Origin: Planococcus citri
Lineage: Eukaryota; Arthropoda; Insecta; Hemiptera; Pseudococcidae
NCBI RefSeq assembly: GCF_950023065.1
Contig: NC_088679.1
Span: 38,316,001 to 38,380,000 of the forward strand
DNA length: 64,000 nt
Direction of reading: 5' to 3'
In this document: positions 47,955-59,518 of the stretch, piece by piece
How the letters are laid out: the number at the start of each line of letters is the position of its first letter
How positions within the stretch are numbered: the stretch's first letter is position 1
Translations under genes and position numbers: made by a program
Notes under the pieces: generated by a model
The model's input: only the letters and a program-made list of their open reading frames with translations
Told to the model about the DNA's origin: nothing
Databases searched by the model: none

Positions 47955-47977
47955 ATATTTTATTTTTTTAGACAACC
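47955..47977 (+). promoter_or_regulatory. 3' splice acceptor before env
   Basis: A long T tract ends in TTAG at 47971. Six bases (two codons, in phase) separate it from the env ATG at 47978. Errantivirus env is known to be expressed from a spliced mRNA, which fits. Confidence 0.7.
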
Positions 47978-49678
47978 ATGATTGAAATTATTTTCGTTTT
48001 GATATTTTTTGGATCAATACACTTGGGAATATGTGAAATCGAGGTAGAAGTCATTCCTGGTTCATATCTAACCCAACTCAACGATGTCCACATTTACGAA
48101 AAATCCATCCCCCTAAAAATCCTGATTGATTACTCCTTTCCTGATTCAATGTATGCTCCCATGAACTACAATTGCACTGCCAACACACGAAATTGCGATC
48201 GAATCCACAGTTTGGAAAAACTAGAAAATGCGATTAACACACAGTTAATGGAAACTTATTTTGATGGCATCCACCACCCCAGATCTCGCCGAGGTATTCA
48301 GTTCCTGGGTGATTTCCTACACTTCTGCTGTAATGCTGCAACGATGGAAGAAGTATATCCCCTTTACACCAATGATGAAAAGTTACAAAATAATTTTGAG
48401 AGACTCAAAACTGAACTTATAGATACTCATTCAGCTCTGTTTAATTTATCTATAGAACTCAACCTTTTTTCTGATTTAATGCATAAAAATTTACTTCAGC
48501 TTAGTGAAGCAATAGAAGAGCTTCAAACATTTACAGCAACAACCACCCCTGTATTTGCTAACATATTAAGCAAAATTTTTTTCAATTCATATTTTTCCTC
48601 AATCATTTCCCACTGCAAAGAACATAAATTACCATCATCCCTCATCCCACCAGAAATGCTGGAAGGATATTTAAAAAACCTTCAAGAAAACATACTTTCA
48701 ATAAATTACAAATTAGCTATCAATATCAAATCTTTGATAAATTATTATACCTTAAGCATCACACATTGTCAAATTTCGAAATCCAAAATTATGATTGAAA
48801 TCAAAGTACCAGTAGTTAAAACCAACACAGATTGGAAATTATTCAAACATACCCCTGTATATTTTAATTATAAAGACGAATTATGTATACTAAATAACGA
48901 TCAAATGATCATTGCCCTAGATACCAATAATAATCAAGTAAGAGAAATATCTGGATCAAGTCTAAAAAATTGTAACCTAGATAAAAATTTATGCTTTTTG
49001 GATTATTATGATTCAGCTTATGAATCACCAGAGTGTGCAAAATCTTTACTATTAAGTAAAGAAGTTCAATCCTTGAACACAGTATGCAGTTTTAAATGTG
49101 AACCAAAACATCAGAAAACAATTATTAGAAAAATTAATACAAATTCCTACATTATTTCAAACCCTCAAGAAACGTTACACCTTATTAACACAGAAAACAG
49201 TGTGTCAAAACCCCTCTCAATAAATTACAACTATCCTGGAGCTATTAAACTTCAAATCCCATGTCATTACGAATTACACCAAATTTCCAATTCAGAAACC
49301 CAAATTCTCATCCCTTTAGATTTTCCATGTCCCAAAAATCAACCCAACCTCATTTCCCTTAGCCGAATTGTTCCCCTACAATGGTCTAGCCTAGACTTCA
49401 GCACTTTAGAATTTAATGTTAGAAACCCCTTCAAATTTCAAAATTTAACAAAAATCTTCAATGAAGACTGGAAAAAATATACTCCCCATTTTGACATAAA
49501 AAAATCAACTGAAGACCTAAAACGTAATTTGGAAACTACAATTTTAGAAAAATTACCTACATCCATATATGGCGAAGCTTGGTTAGGTGATATCCTTTAT
49601 CTAACATGGTTAACTATCCTTACTATCCTACAATTGTTATTATTTTATGTTTTAACTACCAATGCCCTTAGAATGTAA
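47978..49678 (+). CDS. env: Env: class I-like fusion glycoprotein, baculovirus F/errantivirus type (566 aa)
   Basis: Residues 1-19 look like a signal peptide. A furin-type site RSRR (102-105) is followed by a hydrophobic Gly/Phe-rich stretch (about 106-122) in the position of the fusion peptide, then a helical region with heptad-like leucines (about 130-185). Cysteines cluster in the ectodomain, and N-C-T at 65-67 is a glycosylation sequon. A transmembrane helix lies at about 539-559 with a very short tail. This order matches the baculovirus F/gypsy Env family, which mediates membrane fusion. The frame is uninterrupted, in contrast to the loss of gag, protease and integrase. Whether it is made or functional cannot be told from sequence. 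Confidence 0.85.
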   Translation: MIEIIFVLIFFGSIHLGICEIEVEVIPGSYLTQLNDVHIYEKSIPLKILIDYSFPDSMYAPMNYNCTANTRNCDRIHSLEKLENAINTQLMETYFDGIHHPRSRRGIQFLGDFLHFCCNAATMEEVYPLYTNDEKLQNNFERLKTELIDTHSALFNLSIELNLFSDLMHKNLLQLSEAIEELQTFTATTTPVFANILSKIFFNSYFSSIISHCKEHKLPSSLIPPEMLEGYLKNLQENILSINYKLAINIKSLINYYTLSITHCQISKSKIMIEIKVPVVKTNTDWKLFKHTPVYFNYKDELCILNNDQMIIALDTNNNQVREISGSSLKNCNLDKNLCFLDYYDSAYESPECAKSLLLSKEVQSLNTVCSFKCEPKHQKTIIRKINTNSYIISNPQETLHLINTENSVSKPLSINYNYPGAIKLQIPCHYELHQISNSETQILIPLDFPCPKNQPNLISLSRIVPLQWSSLDFSTLEFNVRNPFKFQNLTKIFNEDWKKYTPHFDIKKSTEDLKRNLETTILEKLPTSIYGEAWLGDILYLTWLTILTILQLLLFYVLTTNALRM

Positions 49679-49713
49679 GATGTAATATGTAAAAAGTGAG
49701 GTCACTTTTCTCT

Positions 49714-49727
49714 GAGGAGAGGAAAAA
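49714..49727 (+). other. Polypurine tract
   Basis: An uninterrupted run of 14 purines (GAGGAGAGGAAAAA) two bases before the 3' LTR. This is the expected position for plus-strand DNA priming. Confidence 0.85.
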
Positions 49728-49832
49728 TTTGTAGTGACAGATTATATAACCTACATTATAAAATTTACCTGGTTGAAGAATATAGGTCATCATGATACAG
49801 TCTACCTTAATTTTTACCAAAACATCCTTTCT

Positions 49833-50270
49833 CATGTTAATTCCCATAAGAACTCATTTATCATCTCATATATCTAATTGTATGTTAATTTCCATAAGAG
49901 CTCCATTATCATCTCATATACCTATTTGTATGTTAATTTCCATAAGAGCTCCTTTATCACCATATATTTACTTGTATATTATTTTCCATAAGAGCTACTT
50001 TATCACCATATATCTGCTTGTATGTTATTTTCCATAAGAACTCTTTTATCATCATATACCTACTTGTATGTTATATTCCATAAGAACCCTTTTATCATCT
50101 CATACAGCTACCTGTATGTTATTTACTATAAGAACTCTTATATCTATTTGTATGTTAATTTCCATAAGAGCTCCATTATCATCTCATATATCTACTTGTA
50201 TGGTATTTTCCATAAGAACTCTTTTATCATCTCATATAGCTACTTGTATGTTATTTTACATAAGGACACT
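49833..50270 (+). repeat. U3 tandem array of the 3' LTR
   Basis: Counterpart of 43053-43490. It has the same number and order of units, including the shortened one, and differs by one C/T change. Confidence 0.93.
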
Positions 50271-50441
50271 GTTATTAGGTACTAGTATTTTAGTATATAA
50301 GCTCAAGCAAACCTAGTAACAGTATTCAGTTCTCTTCCAAGCTTCATTGGAATAACTTATAAGAAACACTTCTGTTTCAACTTGTAAATATTCTTTTAAA
50401 GTATTTAAAAGTGTTATTAAATGTTTTAAAGTGTAAAAGTG

Positions 50442-50447
50442 AATAAA
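50442..50447 (+). terminator. Polyadenylation signal of the retroelement
   Basis: AATAAA in the 3' LTR, 40 bp before the LTR end. It would direct 3' processing of genomic and spliced mRNAs. Confidence 0.7.
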
Positions 50448-50487
50448 ACATTTTTCTTTAAACTGAATCGTTAAATCTGTCACCACA

Positions 50488-50492
50488 GTTTT
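50488..50492. repeat. Target-site duplication (right) of LTR element
   Basis: GTTTT, matching 42946-42950. Confidence 0.7.
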
Positions 50493-51505
50493 TCAGGGCA
50501 TAAAATGGGATCTGTAAGTACCTACATTAAAATTCAAATCGCAATGACCGAATGATTCTCCATGACTTTTTTTTGTGGCAAATTTCACTGGATTACGCGA
50601 CGTGTTAATAAAATTGCATACTCGATTCGCCGTAAATTCAAGTACGATACTATTCTCATTTATGCTCTGCTATCAACTCCAACCAAAAATGAAGTCCAAT
50701 TCATCGATTTACTAGAATTTTTTTATGAGTTTCCTTCAATGTTCTAGTGATTGAGGCAACCACCACTATTCTCAACTCAATTTTCCAGGGGCTTGTAATT
50801 TTTACACGTTTTTCATTGATTTCTTGCGGACCTGCCAAACTTTGTGAGTTCATTACAGAGACAGGCTGAAATTGGGATAAGCCTATTCGAGGAAAATAAA
50901 TCGTAGATTGAAATCGCAATTTAAAATTTGAAAGACTCGAATTTGAACTTTCATAATTAAAGCTCAACATTTAATAATAAAATAAATGTGAGCTACCATT
51001 TAAGCTATTTTGAAAAAATTTCAGTATGTAAAAGCTTTTCCGTAACATGTTTTTAATGGGCTGATTTTCTAAAAGGGATTTCAACACCCACGAGAAATCA
51101 CGAACGCTTTTTGTAAACCTTCAAAAAAATTTTTAAATGAAGTGATATATATTGATTATTATTGATTTGAAGGTGTTCAGTTCAAATGTGAACTTGTATT
51201 TTCGATCCTACCGTTGTAACCTTCTCTTAACCTCCTCTACACCCTTAGTTCAAACATGGTCAAAATTCTCGACGCGTCGTTTGTCAAATTTTGAGTGTAC
51301 CAAGTTCATTGTCGACTAATTTTTTGTTTGCATGCTCTGAATCCGTCACACTCAACTCTCTTTTATTTTGACCACTCCCTACCCCTCTATATATATTTTG
51401 ACAACAATTTCAGGAATTAGGAAATATGGCGTAATAATGTTGATTTTCGCTATTCGAGGACGCTGAGTTTGAATTCGTGTTCATTTTTGGGATTTGTCTC
51501 ACAAG
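50493..51505. other. Non-coding, no gene recognised
   Basis: Continuation of the sequence interrupted by the LTR element at 42950. Short frames only. Confidence 0.5.
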
Positions 51506-53148
51506 GGAACCTCTTGAGGTGTCACACTCCGATTTGAACGGGACCGCGATTTTTGGAAAGAGCATAGTCTAAAACCCTCAAAACCAAATTATCAGCTGCC
51601 GAAGTTCATTTTTTGATTTTTGGCGAATTTTTGAAAATTAAAAATTAACTGTTTTTGGCGATTTATGTATTTTTTTTTTTTTTAAGTACGTACTTGATCA
51701 GTAAAAATGGTCAAAATAAGTCCCAAAACTAATATTAATTACCCAAACCCAAATTTTACCATTTTTAGCCATTCTGGAGCCTCCAGTGCGATTTTTCAAT
51801 TTCTCCAGAATTTTGAATTTGCTCCAGAAGACGTGAATATGCAGTTGGGCAGCTAAAAATCGAGTTGTGTATTATACTCGACCTGGTTAACGAGTTTATC
51901 TACATTTGAGCCGATTTTGGGAGTGACACCTCAAGAGTGGGTTTTCGACCAGCTTTTTTCAACATTGAAAAATCCAAAAAATCAAAATAAGTATAACCGT
52001 TTGTGAGGAAATTTTTGAAATTTGCGCGAATCGCTGTACTTTGTTCGTAATAACACCCCAAATCAAAATTTTACAATTTCCAGCCATTCTGGAGCCTCCA
52101 GCGCGATTTTCAATTCCTCCAGAATTTTGAATTTGCTCCAGAAGACGTGAATATGAAGATGGGCAGCTAAAAATCGAGTTGTATATTACACTTTACCTGT
52201 TTAACGAGTTTATCCACATTTGAGCCGATTTTGAGAGTGACACTCCAAGGGTTGTTTTTTGAGGTGTCACTCATCTCGCTCCAAAACGGCTGGAAATTGT
52301 AGAATTTGCGCTCCGGGAGTTAGCTCTTGAAGAAATTTCCACACAAACTGTCATCTTTTGATTTTTTGGATTTTTTAATGTTGAAAAAAACTGGTCAAAA
52401 AACCACTCTTGAGGTGTCACTCCCAAAATCGGCTCAAATGTAGATATACTCGTTAAACAGGTCGAGTATAATACACAACTCGATTTTTAGCTGCCCAACT
52501 GCATATTCACGCCTTCTGGAGCAAATTCAAAATTCTGGAGAAATTGAAAAATTGCGCTGGAGGCTCCAGAATGGCTGGAAATGATGAAATTCGGATTTGG
52601 GGGGTTAGTTTTGGACAAAATACAGCGATTCGCGTGAATTTCAAAGATTTTCCACACAAACGGGAAACTTTTGATTTTTTGAATTTTTTAATTTTGAAAA
52701 GAGCTGGTCATAAAGCCACTTTTGAGGTGCCACTCTCAAAATCGGCTCAAATGTGGATCAACTCGTTAAACAGGTCGAGTGTAATATACAACTCGATTTT
52801 TAGCTGCCTAACTTCATATTCACGCCTTCTGGATCGAGCAAATTCAAAATTCTGGAGAAATTGAAAAATCGCGCTGGAGGCTCCAGAATGGCTGGAAACA
52901 GTAAAATTTGGATTTGGGTAATTTTATTAGTTTTGCGACTTATTTTGACCATTTTTACTGATCAAGTACGTACTTTTAAAAAAAAAGCATAAATCACCAA
53001 AAACAGTCAATTTTAAATTTTCAAAAATTCGCCAAAAACGAAAAATGAATTTGGGCAGCTAAAAATTTGGTTTTGGCGGTTTTAGACTATGCTCTTTCCA
53101 AAAATCGTGGTCCCGTTCAAATCGGAGTGTGACACCTCAAGAGGTTCC
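51506..53148. repeat. Large fold-back repeat with two ~315-bp units per arm
   Basis: The outer ends GGAACCTCTTGAGGTGTCAC (51506) and its inverse (ending 53148) face each other. The CCATTCTGGAG landmark occurs at 51769 and 52084 in the left arm, and inverted ending at 52891 and 52574 in the right arm. All pairs share a centre near 52328. Each arm is therefore two tandem units of about 315 bp, and the whole is an imperfect 1.6-kb palindrome. Related single copies lie at 24.3-25.6, 30.6-31.1 and 32.5-33.8 kb. There is no coding capacity. The frame at 52544-52864 is fortuitous. Confidence 0.88.
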
Positions 53149-56100
53149 TCAGCCAGTGTCCCCTAATTAAGAGCTTCTTTTTTTTTTCAAAATCAGAGCT
53201 GGAGAATGAGAGGAGACGAAATTTTGTGGGGGGCATAGGGTTGAGGGATGTGAATTTTTCTCCACGTGGTTCTTCAAAAAAATGAATACGTTATTTTTTT
53301 AAAGTTGCAATTTTTCTAAATTTGTGATGCAATTTATAATTGTTTTTAACTGGTTTGTTTTCAAGAATCGGTCATTTTGATACTTTCTTGTTTTCCTTCA
53401 AAAGTGATGCCAGAATCCATTCCTGTTTCCGTTTCTTTTTTCAAAATGATTCGTGAAAGTAAAGAAATAAGAAAACGTCGAAATTAATCAACCGAAGAAA
53501 AAGTGGTTAATTCTCTTTTTATAAAACGCGTTTGAAATGGAAAAAATTTACTCGTATACTTTTCAAAAACGTTTTACATTCCTTAATTCAGGTATTAAGT
53601 ACGAGATGGGAGGAAGGGGGTTACTTTGTTCTTCTGTTACCTTTGAATTTTCGTTTTGCGTCTAATACAGAAGTGTTTAATACCGCCGTTACTTGGCTAT
53701 AGCTTATTTTATGCTGGGCTATTATTAAATGGTCGAATGTAAGACTACCGGAGAAAGCTAGAACATGGTGAAATCGAATCGAGTGTTAATTAAGAAAAGC
53801 GTTTGATATTTTATTACAATTTACCGATCGTTTGTGCAAAATCCGCATGTAAATTAACATGAAAGGTCGTGCCTTCGTGCCATCGTCAGGCCAGCCAGCA
53901 TGCCGGTGAAAACGAAACCATCATTCTACCAAACTGTTTCGAGAGCTAATTAAATAATAAAAGATCCGAAAGTATCTAGGCGTGAATTACGCTCTAATAA
54001 CATTTCTCACCTAGAATCACACGCAGGATCTTGGGTAGGTATTTTTGCACCTCATTCTGCTCTCTCGCCTGACGTTCGTTAATAAGCAAAACCCCTTGAC
54101 CCTGCATCTGAAAACGATATAGGTAAAGAGAAGAACAGCAGCGGCGCGATGGTGTTTCGGATCGATTTTTCAGACTGGTTAATTTTTATGTTATACTTGG
54201 CCATAATTTCATAGGCCCTGGTGTAACTCTCTCGTAAATTAAAAGTTTGAAATTACTCGGCGATATCTGCATCGGATGTGGCTTTTACGCCTTTTTTGTC
54301 GCGCCCGCCGCGTCCAGCGTCGCGTTTGTTTATAAACTATGAAATAGCTTCGCGTTTCACGGACGGAAGACGTGCGTTTACGTCGAGTGGTAAAAGTTTT
54401 TTTTTCTCCCTTTACCAACTCGATACCGCGCTGTGGCGGAATTTTAATGCTGTAAAGAAAACAATTTTTTATTGTTTGTGTTTTTTTTTTTGCTACTTTA
54501 CCGGTAGTTAGCTTCGCGCGCTGGTACGCCCTCGTCTGCTTGGATTGGTCTAGGTATATATCGAATAGATAATAAAAATTAATCTCAGGCTCGGTTTTAA
54601 TGTAACCTGTCTCGAATTAATTCACGTGATTATACTAAAACCATGCTTTTAACTTGTACCACACGTATTCGAATGTATTTTCACACCATGCGGCTTCCAC
54701 CTTCTTATCTAATACGCCTTCAAGTACATGATTAGGCAATATGTTCTCAAAAACATTCGCACCGAAATGTATTATTATACGTGAAAACTCTACTAATGGT
54801 TTAGGGCTCATTTTAGGCACGAGTAAACATTAAACCGCGTGGGAGTTTTGAAAATGTTGCTATTTTAAGAAAATAAGTACCTACCTATATTTTTTGATTT
54901 TTTTTTCTTATTTTCGTTTTAGTCGACGAAAACGTCGCATTTCTTTGCGATATTTTTATGTTTATTTGTTGTTCCATTGCTGTGTACCTCTACCTACTAA
55001 GCCGCGTGCTCCATCAGACTTCTGACTAATTTCAAATTTAAAGGGGCTTGCAACGGATAGTCAACTTTGCTGTCTGAAAAAGAAATAATTTAAACATTTC
55101 AAAGAACTAAGCTTCTAATTTTTTTTCTGTATTGATTCTAGAAGAATAAATTAAAATTACCAAAAAAGGCTCAATAATGAAAAGATGAAAATGGCGCATC
55201 TTAAAAATTGAGGAAATTAGCAGGAGTGGGCAGAGTCGAGATTGGCGATCGCCAATCTAGAGAATCTGCTGTAAAATGATTCGAAACAAGAATCGCGAAT
55301 CACAATCTTTTAAAAATCACTGGTGTTGTCTTGTTATTGTTGTTGTTTTTTTTGTCATCATTTTCGAATACCTAGTGAGGAAAATTTATCAAACTATCAA
55401 AATCGAGGTTAAACATGGAATCAAAAATTACCATTTTTATCGAGTAGAAAATGTTCGAAAATTAGATTGAGTTAGGAAAAAATGATTCGAATCACGAACA
55501 CGAATCGTTGAAATTTTCAAATTACAAATCACTGAAATCACGAATCAATCCATCATTTTGGCGATTCGAATAAGTTCAAATCATTAGATTCTGAGAATGG
55601 CTTTAAAAATAATCTGGATCATGAATCGCGAATATAATCAATTATTGTGACGAAATACAGAGAGCCCACAGGTAAGATTCAAAAAAATAAAAATACACCA
55701 CTCAATAGAGTGTTCCAAATAAAATTCCCACAAACAAAGTCTTCTAAAAAAATCACTTTTCTCTCTCCATTTTTTTTTCAAAAGTTGATTGTTTAAAGTG
55801 AAAAAACCCAACAATTTTTTGGGAAAAATAACCTAAATGTCTTACAAAACAAAATTGTAAAGAATCAATCTTTTTTTCAAAGAATGATTCATTTGCTTCG
55901 GGAGGCTCTATTTTTGAGATATTTTGAGTACTTACGTAGAAGTTTTGAAGTTTACCTTATACGAGTAAATTAAATGGTGGGTACTTCGGAAGTGGTGGAA
56001 TCTTTTTCAGAAATCGGTCAATTTTTGCACAAAAACAATATCAAAATTTTGTTTTCAAACTTTTTCTTGCAGACGAAGGGATATTCTGCAGACTCGGAAG

Positions 56101-57849
56101 ATCACTACACCTTGAAATTTTCTACCTGTAGATCAGTTCCAAAATGTTTTTCAGTTTCCATTGTTGGGATTTTTGAAGCAATTTTGCAAAATTTATTTAA
56201 TTCCCTGTTGATTCATAAAAAGTTGAGCAAATTTTCATTCAATCCTCACAAACAGCCAGAGAGATTTTTTTTATTGCAAATTTCCTTGGAAAATATGTGT
56301 TTAGAAAGTTATAAAGGCGATTAGATTTTGAATTTTGGGCTCCAAATTTGGTACAGAAAATGCTATAATTCGTTAAAAAATTGTTGCATTTTTTCCAACT
56401 CATATGTATTTTTGGTTAGGTAGTCCTTTACTTGAAGACAGAAGGATATTTTTTTCAAAGATGTAATTTTTAATTCCGAAAAATGGTTTTCTTTGAAATT
56501 TTTGAAATAGCTGCCTCTTGATGTTTTTTGCTCTGTGTTTCTGTCTGAATCTACAGTTTAGGTGCACGTGTGATGGGACACTGTTTCACGTTTAAATTTT
56601 AATAACAATTGGTTGGATTTATCGTGGGCGAGCATTCGTCTGAGTCCTTTCTTTTGAAATCCTTGATGGATTGTGGCTTCAATGCTAGTTTTTCGTGAAA
56701 CAGAATACTAAGTAGCATATTTGTACGTGATTTACTGCTTGAATTTTTCCAATAATTAAATACTTGGTACCTACTCGTATTTGAAAGTGCCAACGGTATT
56801 TCGGGAGAGCTTACAATTAGGTCTTATGCAGAAAAAAATATATAAGTATAGTATCGCGATGTAATTTATTCCATCTTTGACTCGTATGTAGTATTGCTTT
56901 CTGAACGAGTGAGTGAATAGTCTTCTTGATGTATTGTTACCTACATATAAGTATGTATTTTGGACAAATTTCTATACTTTTCTTATAAGAACTCCAAAAA
57001 GATTTCCAGCACCACTCGACCTTGACTTTGACATATAAAAATATGTGAAAATTATTTTCTCATTAAAACAAACAACCTTTTTAAGGTAAAAGGGAACATT
57101 TTCATAACTACCTAGTGAATTTTTAATGAAAATTCGTCTATCAGTATGTTCCCCCTCCCCCTATCCTTTGCATTCTATAAATACCTACCGCGAAACGAAA
57201 GTTAAACTTGACTTGTAGGTATAACTTTTCGGCAAGGTACTGGTTTTGTACATTAGAACAAAAATATTTATTCTTGTGTACATGTTTCTTGCAACGCATC
57301 TGCATAACTTATACTTACATACAAACTTCAGAAATTCCAAATTGCTTAAAAGCCGAAACATTTTACACCCTGCGTATTCCACTATAATAATTCACAAATA
57401 CTCGCAAATACCATATTTCGCTCACAGAGAGGGGAAAAAAACTTCGCGAAGAATTTTTGTAAACATTCCCTTTACTGTTAATGCGTTGTTTGCCAAAAAG
57501 ACATACCTTTCCTTTAAATTTAGGTTCATTCTTTACGTGGAGATATATCACGCTGAAATTACAATGTACAATCTAATGTGTATAATTTATGGGTTAATTT
57601 TTCATAATTTTACATATGTCTACTTGTATGCCATCGCAATACCCTACCATGTAATACCCAAGTGTTTTAGTGGTTGTTCTCTTCTCTTTTCTTTTGATTG
57701 TGCTTTGTGGCAATTTAACTCGTACAACGTGTTATAGATTTGCTGTTTAGCCGCTTGATCGAGCTGAATATTGATGAAAATATCCAATTTCAATATATTC
57801 ATTGTACTGGCAACCTGAATTGCTGAGTTTAATTAACGAGGGAGGTATG
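53149..57849. other. Non-coding, no gene recognised; one GC-richer patch
   Basis: The interval 53690-54540 is less repetitive and includes a CG-rich stretch near 54290-54400. The 77-codon frame there (54278-54511) starts without support and shows no domain. A cluster of GATTCG/CGAATC words occurs at 55230-55640. I can support no gene or RNA. Confidence 0.45.
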
Positions 57850-59518
57850 CCAATTGGCAGAACATTTTTTGAACCGGACAAAGCTAAATCCAAAGAACAT
57901 GCAAAAATACATCATTAGCCAAAATTTCAGGTTTTTGATGAATTTTTGAAAATAATTTTCTTTTCAAATGAGGAGTTGCGATTAGGCCATTTTTTGGACC
58001 CAGACAGTTATCGACTCGACCACTCTTAAAATGTTGTAATGAATGTCCCAAATACGAATTCGTGGTTAGCTAACCCAAAAATGGCCATTTTTTGAGCTCC
58101 AGGGGTTCCTAAAGTTGCGAATTAAAAAAATAATTTTAGGAACCACTGAGTTTTTTCAAAACCTTTTTTAGCGTGAAATATTTGTTTGAACCCGATAAAC
58201 GTTTAGCGAGGTGATTTTCCTATTTTCGACCTTCGGGGGCGGAAATTGGAGGAGGGGTTTAATTTTTTGAAAATTTTGGAACCATAATTTTGAACTTACC
58301 CCTTTGATCCCCGCTAAAAAAAACTTTTTTTCATTTATTAACATCTGAAAGACCCTCACCCTTCCAAATGAACTCAATAAAATTTTTCGCTTGTACTCGA
58401 AAATTCAATTTTCCAGTTTTTCGTGATTTCGATATTTTGGGAACTCCTGGTATACTAAAAACCTGCAATTTGCGTCAAACGTAACTAGATGAAAAAGTTC
58501 AATTAAGCTCCCTGTATATTTGTAATTTTGAACCCTCTTTTTAAGCCCCCCCCCCCCACATTCTGAGGTTTTACTCTTCATAAAAACGTTAAAATCACGT
58601 TTTCACAATTTCAGCGAATAAAAATCTCAGAATTTGACCCAAAAAAGCTCAATTACGAGAGTTACAGGAAAAATCAAATGAAAAACTATCGAGCACTTGC
58701 TAATGTGTTTCAAATGTAAATTCTTCAAGTTATTTGAAAAAACATGCATGAACACCATTTTTAGGAGTGCCTAAAGTGGGGGGGGGGAGTTCTAAAAAGA
58801 GGGTTCAAAATTACGAATATACAGGGAGCTTAATTAAACTTTTTCATCAATTTGGTAGGATATGGATGTCTTTCAGATATGTACCAAATAAACGGTAAAA
58901 AGCTTTTTAGTGGGGTTCAAAGGGGTATGTTCAAAATGATGGTGCCCCGAGGGTCGAAAATAGGAAAATCACTTCGCAGACCGTTTGTAGGGTTCAAACA
59001 GATATTTCACGCAAAAAAAGTGTTTGAAAATAATGCTCAGTGGTTCCTAAAATTATTTTTTTTATTCGCAACTTTGGGAACCATTGGAACCCAAAAATGA
59101 CCTTTTTGGGTTTACCAACCACGAATTCGTATTTGGGACATTTATTAAAACATTTTAAGAGTAGTCAAGTTGATAACTGTCTGGGCCCAAAAATGGCCTT
59201 ATCGCAACTCCTCCTTTGAAAAAAATCAAAATTTCACCATGAACCTAGAAAGCTCAAATTTGGTGCGTACCCTGTTTTCGACCATCCAAATCGTTTGGAA
59301 ACAATTTCGATCCGTTTCGAGCAATTTTGGAGTCTTCAGCCATATTTTAGAATTTCCAGATTTTCACAAAAAGGTGTAAATAAAGCCGTTCAAATTAAGT
59401 AACTTTGTACCCTAACATTTTTTTAAACATTCAGGACTAAAATTTTAGCTAATGAGGAATTTTATATGTGCTTTTTCGATTTAATTGTGTCTGGTCTAAA
59501 GACGTTTCTGCCAATTCA
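57850..59518. repeat. Second large fold-back repeat (imperfect 1.67-kb palindrome)
   Basis: AATTGGCAGAA at 57852 is inverted at 59506-59516. Matching inverted blocks follow inwards: 'gagttgcgat.aggccatttttgg', 'acgaattcgtggtt', 'ataattttaggaaccactgag', 'gattttcctattttcgacc' and the 'tgaaccctctttttaa' plus C-run (58546-58557), which faces a G-run (58778-58787). The arms carry many differences and indels, so this is old. The centre lies near 58,680. It resembles the 51.5-kb fold-back in architecture but not clearly in sequence. Confidence 0.82.

Larger units (their letters stand above)
42951..50487 (+). mobile_element. Errantivirus-like Ty3/gypsy LTR retroelement with env, lacking gag and protease
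   Basis: A complete element of about 7.5 kb: two LTRs, primer-binding site, RT/RNase H frame, decayed integrase, two small ORFs, env, polypurine tract and a 5-bp target duplication. RT and RNase H motifs and the HHCC zinc finger place it in Ty3/gypsy. The furin-site/fusion-peptide envelope resembles the errantivirus and baculovirus F class. No gag or aspartic protease motif exists between the LTR and RT, where only about 480 bp remain. With a broken integrase too, it must have been mobilised in trans. LTRs differ by only two substitutions and a 1-bp indel, so insertion was recent. Confidence 0.95.
49730..50487 (+). repeat. 3' LTR (758 bp)
   Basis: Nearly identical to the 5' LTR: two substitutions and one extra T at 49801. 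It has the same TG...CA ends, tandem array (49833-50270), TATA/initiator and AATAAA (50442-50447). It is followed directly by the duplicated target GTTTT. Confidence 0.97.

Noticed and set aside
52544..52864. 106-codon frame in the fold-back
   Set aside because: It lies in a non-coding repeat whose other copies are not open in that frame.
57246..57737. 163-codon plus-strand frame
   Set aside because: Phe/Tyr/Ile-rich as expected from AT-rich DNA, overlapped by a minus-strand frame, with no motif.
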